Shown here: positions 46,429 to 53,452 of the stretch, piece after piece
How positions within the stretch are numbered: the stretch's first letter is position 1
Layout: each line of letters starts with the position of its first letter
Assembly: GCA_041749255.1 (NCBI GenBank)
Contig: JBGTBR010000004.1
Location: 3,231-67,230 of the forward strand
Direction of reading: 5' to 3'
DNA: 64,000 bases
From: JABDLO01 sp041749255
Lineage (GTDB): Bacteria; Bacteroidota; Bacteroidia; Chitinophagales; Saprospiraceae
The notes under the pieces: generated by a model
The model's input: the letters and a program-made list of their open reading frames with translations, nothing else
Told to the model about the DNA's origin: nothing
Database searches by the model: none
Translations under genes and position numbers: made by a program

Positions 46429-46893
46429 TCAATCCACCGGATCATCATACATTAAAAAGTATTTCGGGTACAGTTGGTTGTATTTTCTATATACTTCTAT
46501 TTGCTGATCTATACTGAGTCCTTCTACTTCTTTAGAAAATTCTTGAACAAGTTTATGTCCAAACTCCACTTCTTTTAATGTTTTCTTTTCATTCTCAAGC
46601 CACATTACACAATTGTCGATGTATATTTTCCAACGGTTATAATCTTCTTCTGTAATTTTTTCCCATTCAATATCCGTATAAAAGTCATGACCATCATACA
46701 TGAATGCCCGATCCCAAACACCGGCTTCCACTGCGTATTGTTTGAATTTTTCAGCGCTTATAGAAACCTCATCTACATGGCCTTTGCAGGACACAAAGCA
46801 AAGGGCGAACCAGACAATGAAAAAATAGGGGGTCATCGAAATTGTATTCCACTTTGATGGATTCTCTAATTTTATAAATTTCAAATATTTCAT
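46429..46893 (-). CDS. Island lipoprotein, tandem copy B
   Basis: 154 residues. A long signal region with lipobox FVSC and lipidation at Cys36. An internal ATG at 46836 would leave a signal without basic residues, so the longer form is kept. The mature sequence is nearly the same as copy A (AGVWDRAFMYDGHDFYTDIEW, CVMWLENEKKTLKEVEFGHKL), but the signal peptide is unrelated to that of A. Unknown function. Confidence 0.75.
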   Translation of the reverse strand: MKYLKFIKLENPSKWNTISMTPYFFIVWFALCFVSCKGHVDEVSISAEKFKQYAVEAGVWDRAFMYDGHDFYTDIEWEKITEEDYNRWKIYIDNCVMWLENEKKTLKEVEFGHKLVQEFSKEVEGLSIDQQIEVYRKYNQLYPKYFLMYDDPVD

Positions 46894-47162
46894 TTTTATG
46901 ATAACATGTATATTCTATATTAAAAAAAATATGAGAAACTTTTTCGAAAATGCCTTCATACACCAATGCCATTTCTTTAATCTTTTATTAAATTCCAATA
47001 TAACATAAGACCTCGTTGTGTAACTTAATAATTCCTGGCTTTTATAATTTTTTCAAATAAAATATGATCCATTTTAAAGTTTTCAACGAGACATTTTTCT
47101 CTTAATATTACTCTTTGCTCATTTCATTACTTAATTTCTTGAATGAGTATCTTTCATTTAAG
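46894..47162. other. AT-rich gap inside the lipoprotein island
   Basis: No ORF of note, no clear promoter box and no terminator-like hairpin. Base composition is clearly more AT-rich than the conserved genes to the left. Confidence 0.4.
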
Positions 47163-47393
47163 TTAACAATCATAAAAATCATCTCCGGCTTCTTCAAGTG
47201 CAATACTATAAATTGACTCTGCCTCCTTACGACACAAACTGCCAAATAGAGCTTTATCACACCTTTTCAAATTTCGATTATATTCATTTGTAGATTCATA
47301 ATAAGCCGCGATCCAAACTTCATAGCAAGTCCCAGAAAACCCTGTTGATACCCACAAAGTTGCGGTTAATATTAAACTCATTAAATACTTCAT
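47163..47393 (-). CDS. Small secreted protein with symmetric cysteine spacing
   Basis: 76 residues. Signal peptide MKYLMSLILTATLWVSTGFS, cleavage near residue 20-21. The mature part of about 55 residues has cysteines at 23, 45, 54 and 76, that is C-x21-C-x8-C-x21-C. It is rich in helix formers (EYNRNLKR, CRKEAESIYSIALEEA). This mirror-symmetric spacing fits a helical hairpin held by C1-C4 and C2-C3 disulfides. Its ATG overlaps the stop of the preceding lipoprotein gene (TAATG), so the two are translationally coupled. Function unknown. Confidence 0.72.
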   Translation of the reverse strand: MKYLMSLILTATLWVSTGFSGTCYEVWIAAYYESTNEYNRNLKRCDKALFGSLCRKEAESIYSIALEEAGDDFYDC

Positions 47394-47848
47394 TATTCTT
47401 TTATTTTTTTTCTACTATCAAATAATGTTTTTGCTTCAGTTCCACTTACAGGTAAGCCATACATTTTTCTATATAATTCACCCATTTCTTCAAAATATTC
47501 CTTGTTTGGGTCGTTTAAAAATGGATATTTGGCTTTTAATTGATCTAAAAGCTGTTCCCTTTTACAATCAATTTCAAAATATGCAACAACACCTTCATCA
47601 TTTATAAACTCTCCTAAATCCCAATTACAAGTACTTGAATAGACATTGTTCTTTTCAAAAACTTTATCTATTTTTTTAAAATCGTAAATTCCTTTTAAAT
47701 GATTCCTAATAGCAAATTTATCTTGTTCATTTAACTCAATATAAATAGGGTCATGTATGATTTTTTCTAATGAAACATTTTGTTGGACTTCTTGTCCCGT
47801 ACACGACATTATCAAGAAGAAAGGATAAAATAATATTAGTTTTTTCAT
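47393..47848 (-). CDS. Small lipoprotein coupled to the cysteine-hairpin protein
   Basis: 151 residues. MKKLILFYPFFLIMSC signal, lipidation at Cys16, then TGQEVQQN. The mature part is mixed alpha/beta (YIELNEQDKFAIRNHLKGIYD, EGVVAYFEIDCKREQLLDQL, EYFEEMGELYRKMYGL) with two further cysteines. No family recognised. One-base stop/start overlap with the downstream secreted protein suggests they work together, for example as binding partner or chaperone; this is inference. Confidence 0.72.
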   Translation of the reverse strand: MKKLILFYPFFLIMSCTGQEVQQNVSLEKIIHDPIYIELNEQDKFAIRNHLKGIYDFKKIDKVFEKNNVYSSTCNWDLGEFINDEGVVAYFEIDCKREQLLDQLKAKYPFLNDPNKEYFEEMGELYRKMYGLPVSGTEAKTLFDSRKKIKE

Positions 47849-47881
47849 TTTTAATTGTGTTTAATTGTATTAGTAAATAAT

Positions 47882-48445
47882 TCAACATCCGCAGCATTCT
47901 TCAAATGCCTCTAATATGACATCAATTGTATAGGCATACACAGCAGAGCAAGCAAATGCACCCAAAGATCCCCAGCCTACTACAATACATCCTGCAAAAG
48001 CTGCTGTTACAATTTTATAATCTTTTTCAAAGGAATTATAACATGGGGTTCTAAGTCTTGATCTTTTATATAAACTGATTTTTGGATTCATATTCAGATA
48101 TGTTTCCTGCATAAACGCGATATACTCCGATTCACCGAATCGGTTAACAAACTCTGTTGCTAAAGACGTCTGCTCAAGCAATAGAGTTTCAGTGTTTTTA
48201 TTTAAACTTTCCCTCTTTATAAATAAGCTTGGATCTAGAGTTTCACTTTCTTGAATTTTTTCGAAATCTAGTTTGTCAATTTTTTTAAACTTTATTTCAT
48301 TTGTAACTTTCTCAAGATTAGCTCTGATAAGAGTTTCAAGTGAGTCTTTTGAAAGTTCTTCTTTCTCATTTTTAACACACGATGTGAGTGTAAAAATTAA
48401 AACTAAAAATGTTACTATAGGAATCTTTAGCATTTTACAATTCAT
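47882..48445 (-). CDS. Lipoprotein with C-terminal cysteine-symmetric hydrophobic hairpin
   Basis: 187 residues. Lipobox LTSC, lipidation at Cys23 (a second ATG at 48433 is also possible). A polar helical stem (about residues 25-125) is followed by a C-terminal module with cysteines at 135, 153, 166 and 184, that is C-x17-C-x12-C-x17-C, ending ECCGC. The module is hydrophobic and small-residue-rich (VTAAFAG, IVVGWGSLGAFA, AVYAYTIDVILEAF), reminiscent of bacteriocin-like helical hairpins but attached to a lipoprotein. It lies 33 bp upstream of the coupled pair, probably the first gene of that operon. Function unknown. Confidence 0.75.
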   Translation of the reverse strand: MNCKMLKIPIVTFLVLIFTLTSCVKNEKEELSKDSLETLIRANLEKVTNEIKFKKIDKLDFEKIQESETLDPSLFIKRESLNKNTETLLLEQTSLATEFVNRFGESEYIAFMQETYLNMNPKISLYKRSRLRTPCYNSFEKDYKIVTAAFAGCIVVGWGSLGAFACSAVYAYTIDVILEAFEECCGC

Positions 48446-48897
48446 TTTAATAAAATTATAAGTTTTATACCTACTCTCTCTCAGGTTTTCGGCAATCCCT
48501 GTTCGAACTTGAGTAAGATATATGGAAGTTCATTACAGATCTTATAAAGACTCTATGCGCACTTGAGACCCTTAATGGAAATAAAATTGTACCACCACAT
48601 TTTCACTCAAGATGTAATGCAAATATAATGGTTTAACCAATACAAAAACGGATAAAAACGACCCAAAACGGATCAAAACGGATCAAAACGGATCAAAACG
48701 GATCAAAAAATATATTATTAGTTGGTTAATGACCATTAAATCAGTATATAAAATGGATATGGATTTCTAAAGTTTGATATGGTGACAACTTTAATTTTCT
48801 ACTTTTGGCAAGAGAAAAAGAGCTATTGAAAGATTACATTTTTTTTACCTTTAGGTGTATAACTACATTCATTTTATAATCAATACCAAGTCCTCCC
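48446..48897. other. Divergent intergenic region with tandem repeat
   Basis: Between the lipoprotein island (reverse) and the GMC gene (forward). Besides the 10-bp tandem repeat at 48643-48706, no ORF was found. No exact TAnnTTTG box is seen in front of either gene. Confidence 0.5.
48643..48706. repeat. Tandem 10-bp repeat AAAACGGATC
   Basis: Four exact AAAACGGATC units in a row at 48664-48703, preceded by two degenerate units with slightly different spacing. The 10-bp period equals about one helical turn. Non-coding, about 200 bp upstream of the GMC gene. Confidence 0.85.
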
Positions 48898-50603
48898 ATG
48901 AGTGATCTTTACATCCAAATCGACAACAAATCAGAAAATGAAATGACATACGATGCCATCGTAATAGGTTCGGGTATTTCCGGAGGATGGGCTGCCAAAG
49001 AATTGACGGAAAAGGACTCAAAGTTCTTATGCTGGAAAGGGGAGGAGATTACCGGCATATAAGAGACTATGATGACCGGAGTGTTTTTGAATACCCTCAT
49101 AGAGGACTCCCCACTATATCTTCCGGAGGAATGCGATCGGATATCACAGGGTGGATGTTTAACGAAACTGTGATGGAGTCATGGGTCGATGAAACGAAAG
49201 AGGGAAAATACACTGAGTCAAAACCCTTCAGATGGGTGAGAGCTTACCGGCTCGGAGGCAGGTCTACCATGTGGGGACGGCAATCTTACAGACTATGTGA
49301 AATGGATTTTGAAGCCAATGCCAAAGAGAATGTAGGAGTGGATTGGCCTGTGCGTTATAAGGATATTGCCCCATGGTACGATCATGTGGAGAGGTTTTCT
49401 GGAATCAGTGGCTCAAAAGAAGAGCTTGATATATTACCGGATGGGGAATTTCAACCTCCATTTGAACTCAACATCGCAGAAAAGAAGGCTGCGGAACAAC
49501 TCCGGAAAGCATTTGCAGATCGCAGGCTCATCATTGGCAGGGTGGCCAATCTCACCACTCCTCTGACAGGACGCGTCAATTGCCAATTCAGAAACCGGTG
49601 TTGGCATGGATGTCAGTTTGGTGCCTATTTTTCAACCCAGTCGTCTACACTTCCCGCCGCTGCGGCGACTGGAAACCTCTCAGTAGCGGTGAATGCCCTG
49701 GTTACACGTATATTGTACAATAAAGACACACAAAGAGCGACCGGCGTAGAAGTATTGGATACCTCTACCAATAAAACCTATGAATACAAAAGCAAGATCG
49801 TGTTTATATGTGCTTCCGCCCTCAATTCTGCATGGATCCTGATGAATAGCGCTACCGATATATGGCCGGATGGGCTTGGAAGCAGTAGTGGCGAATTGGG
49901 ACACAACATTATGGATCACCATTACAACATTGGTGCATATGGAGAATTTCCAGGATTTGAAATTTACAAAGAATACGGAAGAAGGCCAACCGGATTTTAC
50001 ATTCCGAGATTTGCCAATGTAGGAAAGGATCAAAGAAATTACCTCAGAGGATTTGGCTATCAGGGAGGAGCTTCCCGTCAATCCTGGAATAGAGGAGCGA
50101 ACATGGCAGGAATGGGAAAATCGTTCATAGAAGAAATTTCCAGGGAAGGTAGTTGGACGATAGGCATGGGAGCATTTGGAGAAGTGCTTCCGGATCACAG
50201 AAATAAAATCAGCCTGCATCCCACAGAAAGAGACGCCTGGGGATTACCTGTGTTGAATATGGATGCTGAGATAAGGGAAAATGAATTAGCCATGCGTAAA
50301 GATATGCTCGAAGAAGCGAAAGCCATGCTAGAATACATGGGTGCCAAAAATATAGGCGGCAATGATGGAGGTCATGAGATGGGACACGGTATCCACGAAA
50401 TGGGTTCGGCAAGAATGGGTCGCGATCCTAAAACATCGGTTTTGAATGGTTACAATCAGGTATGGGATGCACCCAATGTTTTCGTAACAGACGGAGCTTT
50501 TATGACATCTTCCTCCTGTGTGAATCCGTCATTGACCTATATGGCTTTTACTGCCAGAGCTACCCATTACGCTGTAGATCAATTGAATAAACAAAACCTG
50601 TAG
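48898..50603 (+). CDS. GMC-family oxidoreductase, large subunit (apparent single-base frameshift)
   Basis: The true start is ATG 48898: this frame gives YDAIVIGSGISGGWAAKEL with the FAD loop GxGxxG at residues 24-29, then breaks at a run of four A (49010-49013). Adding one A restores ELTEKGLKVLMLERGG in the phase that stays open to 50603. The rest is a typical GMC dehydrogenase of about 570 residues (RLGGRSTMWGRQSYR, HEMGSARMGRDPKTS, SSCVNPSLTYMAFTARATHY). It lies 3 bp before a gluconate-dehydrogenase-subunit-3-like gene, so it likely oxidises a sugar or polyol. Either a sequencing error or a recent inactivation. Confidence 0.88.
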
Positions 50604-50606
50604 AGC

Positions 50607-51179
50607 ATGAAACGAAGAAAAGCCTTAGTCTGGATGGCAACAGCCATGGGTACGTCACTGGTTGCAACTGATCTGCTACTTTTGTCTTGTACGCCGGCAA
50701 AAGAGCAAATACCTTCCCTATTTGAACCCTATAGATCTTTGCTTAACCGGATTGGGCATGCCATCCTTCCAGCTGCTAAACAACATCCCGGATTTTTAGC
50801 TATTGGAGAAACAGATGTACTGATAAATATTCTAAGCAACTGCCTGAACTCAGAAGTTCAAAAGCAAATTCTGCAAGGACTTGAGGATTTACAGGTAAAA
50901 ACAAATTCCCCATCCGACAACCAATTGGATTCAATAAAAGACGAAGATTTTCTCAACGTCCTGAAACCGATCGATCAGAAATGCTATGGAGACCTTCCTG
51001 AAGAGGAAAAAGAAGATGTTCAATATTTTAGATTTTTGAAAGACGCTATACTTCTCGTGTACTTTACCAATGAAAAGATTATGACTGAAACATTCACCTA
51101 TGTCAAAGTTCCTGGCAAATACAAAGGTGATATGGAAGTCATTGAAGACGAATACGAAACGCGTTTTGGGTTTGGGTGA
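50607..51179 (+). CDS. Gluconate 2-dehydrogenase subunit 3-like lipoprotein
   Basis: 190 residues. The N-terminus has twin arginines (MKRRKALVWMATAMG) and a lipobox LLSC with Cys28, so it may be Tat-exported and lipidated. The body (LNRIGHAILPAAKQHPGFLA, VYFTNEKIMTETFTYVKVPG, ending EDEYETRFGFG) matches the subunit-3 family that accompanies GMC dehydrogenases and may carry them to the periplasm. It starts 3 bp after the GMC stop, clearly the same operon. Confidence 0.88.
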   Translation: MKRRKALVWMATAMGTSLVATDLLLLSCTPAKEQIPSLFEPYRSLLNRIGHAILPAAKQHPGFLAIGETDVLINILSNCLNSEVQKQILQGLEDLQVKTNSPSDNQLDSIKDEDFLNVLKPIDQKCYGDLPEEEKEDVQYFRFLKDAILLVYFTNEKIMTETFTYVKVPGKYKGDMEVIEDEYETRFGFG

Positions 51180-51417
51180 CAGTCAAATGAAATGGCTGAA
51201 ATAATCAAAAGGAAATAGCCCTCTTCCCAAGGGAATATTTTTTATTGATTATCCAAGAGGTATATATTGTCTCTAAAATCCCGTAAATTCTGTTTTATTT
51301 TATTAGTGTTACAGCAATATAACATCAATCTCTTGATTAAAACTTAACATTATAGATTCTCTTCCTTTTAAGATCTTTTATTAGTATTGTTTGCATTTCA
51401 AAATATTAAATAAAATC

Positions 51418-52356
51418 ATGACGAAAAATTCACTTCACACCATACTCGGATCCACAGGAAATATTGGAAAAGGATTGGCTACTGAATTAAGAAAATATAC
51501 GGACAAAATACGTCTGGTAAGCAGAAACCCGGTTAAAATTCACAATACAGATGAACTGATGCCTGTCAATTTGCTGGAATTTGAAGGCACCCGCAATGCC
51601 ATTTCTGGATCAGATACGGTATATCTGGTAACAGGGATTGAGTATAAAACCAGGATTTGGGAGGAGCAGTGGCCTGTCATTATGAAAAATGTCATAAAGG
51701 CCTGTCAGGAGCACGAGGCAAAATTGGTTTTCTTTGATAATATGTATTGTTATGACCCAGATCATATAGGTCACCTTACGGAAGACACGCCTATACGTCC
51801 TCTGAGTCGGAAAGGAAAAGTGCGCGCTTCTATTGCTTCAATGATAATGGACGAGGTAGAATCCGGTAATTTGCAAGCCATGATAGTAAGGGCGGCTGAT
51901 TTTTACGGTCCCGGCTGCAGGCTCAGTTTTCTTCACGAATCGGTAATTCATCGAATGCAAGCCGGAAAAACACCTCAATGGTTATACAATGCCAGCAAAA
52001 AACATTCATTTACCTACGTACCAGATGCAGTGCATGCCACAGCTTTTCTCGCCCAGAAGGATGAAGCCTGGGGACAGGTTTGGCACCTTCCTACTTCTAA
52101 AGAATACCCAAGTGGTGATGAAATTGTAAAGATTTTAGCTGACGAACTGGGAATCAAACCAAAACTACAGGTTTTGCCTCCTATTGGCGTCAATCTGGTT
52201 TCAATCTTTATTCCTGTTTTAAAAGAGATAAAAGAATTGAAGTATCAACTCGCTGAGGATTATTGTTTTGATTCTACAAAAATAGAAAAAGCGTACGGGT
52301 TACAACCTATCAGGATAAAAGAAGGCCTCAAAGCTTGTTTGGAATGGAAAGGCTGA
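51418..52356 (+). CDS. NAD(P)-dependent epimerase/dehydratase (SDR)
   Basis: 312 residues from ATG 51418; the frame extends to 51391, but the Rossmann strand HTILGSTGNIGKGLA starts here. Other features: GSDTVYLVTGIEY, VFFDNMYCYDPDH (in place of the usual YxxxK context, with RPLSRKGKVRASIA following), RAADFYGPG and SFTYVPDAVHATAFLA. Likely acts on a nucleotide sugar or related metabolite. Separate from the GMC operon (about 240 bp gap). Confidence 0.88.
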   Translation: MTKNSLHTILGSTGNIGKGLATELRKYTDKIRLVSRNPVKIHNTDELMPVNLLEFEGTRNAISGSDTVYLVTGIEYKTRIWEEQWPVIMKNVIKACQEHEAKLVFFDNMYCYDPDHIGHLTEDTPIRPLSRKGKVRASIASMIMDEVESGNLQAMIVRAADFYGPGCRLSFLHESVIHRMQAGKTPQWLYNASKKHSFTYVPDAVHATAFLAQKDEAWGQVWHLPTSKEYPSGDEIVKILADELGIKPKLQVLPPIGVNLVSIFIPVLKEIKELKYQLAEDYCFDSTKIEKAYGLQPIRIKEGLKACLEWKG

Positions 52357-52548
52357 ATACAAATGCTTCCAACTTTTTATTTACATTGTATTAACATCGC
52401 TTTGGAACTGGTTAATACAAGTAGAGCATGGCTTAGATACAGTGTTTATTAAGCGTTGATACGGTGATATAATTTTTAAGTTTTCCCAGTATTGACCGAT
52501 CCGGAAGATGCGTTAACACCTCCCGAACCAGTCAGAACCAGGCTCGAA

Positions 52549-52896
52549 TCAAAACGGCAGTTCTCTTTTGGAGATCTTCAGGAAATCCCTTGCTATGATT
52601 TCTGAAATGTGCTTTGTATTGCCGTCTTTACCTTCAAAAGAGCGGTGTCGGAGTTGACCGTTAATGGCTACTTCAGTGCCTTTTTTGAGAAGTGTAGCCA
52701 TGGTATCGGCAAGTTTTCCCCAGGCAACGACATTGTGCCATTGGGTGTCCTGGACCTGTTCCCCTTTGTTGTTTTTGTAATAATCAGACGTAGCCAGGGT
52801 GATGCGTGCCATTTTAGTACCTGAATCAAAAGTGGTTAATTCCACATCTCTTCCAAGGTTACCGATAAGCTGAACGTTGTTTCTTAAAGCTTTCAT
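52549..52896 (-). CDS. ssb: Single-stranded DNA-binding protein, tail-less paralog 2
   Basis: 115 residues from ATG 52896; the frame to 52968 would include the leader hairpin. OB fold nearly the same as ssb1 (VQLIGNLGRDVELTTFDSG, ITLATSDYYKNNKGE, DTQWHNVVAWGKLADTM). It ends KRELPF and likewise lacks the acidic tail. Sharing of promoter, palindromes and leader hairpin with ssb1 suggests co-regulation and recent functional redundancy or a division of labour. Confidence 0.93.
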   Translation of the reverse strand: MKALRNNVQLIGNLGRDVELTTFDSGTKMARITLATSDYYKNNKGEQVQDTQWHNVVAWGKLADTMATLLKKGTEVAINGQLRHRSFEGKDGNTKHISEIIARDFLKISKRELPF

Positions 52897-52912
52897 TTTT
52901 AAACTGTTTTGT

Positions 52913-52957
52913 ATCCTTCCTGAAATTTTTATTGTTTTTTTATGTATCCGGAAGGAC
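52913..52957 (-). promoter_or_regulatory. Leader hairpin of ssb2
   Basis: On the reverse strand GTCCTTCC (52957-52950) pairs with GGAAGGAT (52920-52913): 8 bp with one G-U, enclosing a long A/T-rich loop, ending 16 bases before the start codon. In both leaders the right arm is followed by an (A/T)ACAAAA stretch and a TTTAA run. Confidence 0.55.
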
Positions 52958-52989
52958 GGGTGAAACAAAAAAGTGATCGTTGTGATCGT

Positions 52990-53090
52990 TATCGATGCAA
53001 AGATGTAGGAGGTGTGGGAGGTTAATCGTATCTTTTACGTGTACATACGATTGTATGCGTTTGTAAGCATTTAATATACGTTTGTAAACG
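52990..53090 (-). promoter_or_regulatory. ssb2 control region matching ssb1
   Basis: Read on the reverse strand: CGTTTACAAACG (53090-53079), a degenerate second copy around 53068-53058, a TACGATTGTA/TCGTA element (53050-53026), then CCTACATCTTTGCATCG (about 53008-52992). Order, spacing and sequence match 26053-26145. Confidence 0.7.
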
Positions 53091-53452
53091 GATAGAGATG
53101 AAAATGGGATGGTGATTATCCCTTAAATAGGGTGGTTTGCTGTTTGCTTCGGATCAAAAAAAATAATATCTAGTGTGTAGAACTTTTTCTATGAGTATTC
53201 TTCTGAAGGTATAAATAAGGATTTCCCGTGATCGAATTAATGGATGCAATCCTTTAGCATAAAAGCCATCTGTGGAATAATTCTTTTAACATCCATTTTT
53301 ACCACCTCCTCATCTTCCAATTTAACACTATTTCATAAACAGAATTTCTATCAGTATGCATAAGCGCGATCTGCTGGCATAATAAATAAATTACCTTATT
53401 AACCTTTTCAAAAAAAGATTACATATACCATTGAAATCGAATATTAAACAAT
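53091..53452. other. Intergenic stretch upstream of the TonB receptor
   Basis: About 360 bases with no ORF, no hairpin of note and no exact TAnnTTTG box. It separates the divergent ssb2 and TonB-receptor genes. Confidence 0.4.

Noticed and set aside
45432..48445. Prophage or integrative element around the small-gene island
   Set aside because: No integrase, recombinase, structural phage gene, att-like direct repeat or tRNA was found at the edges. It may still be a hotspot for gene turnover.
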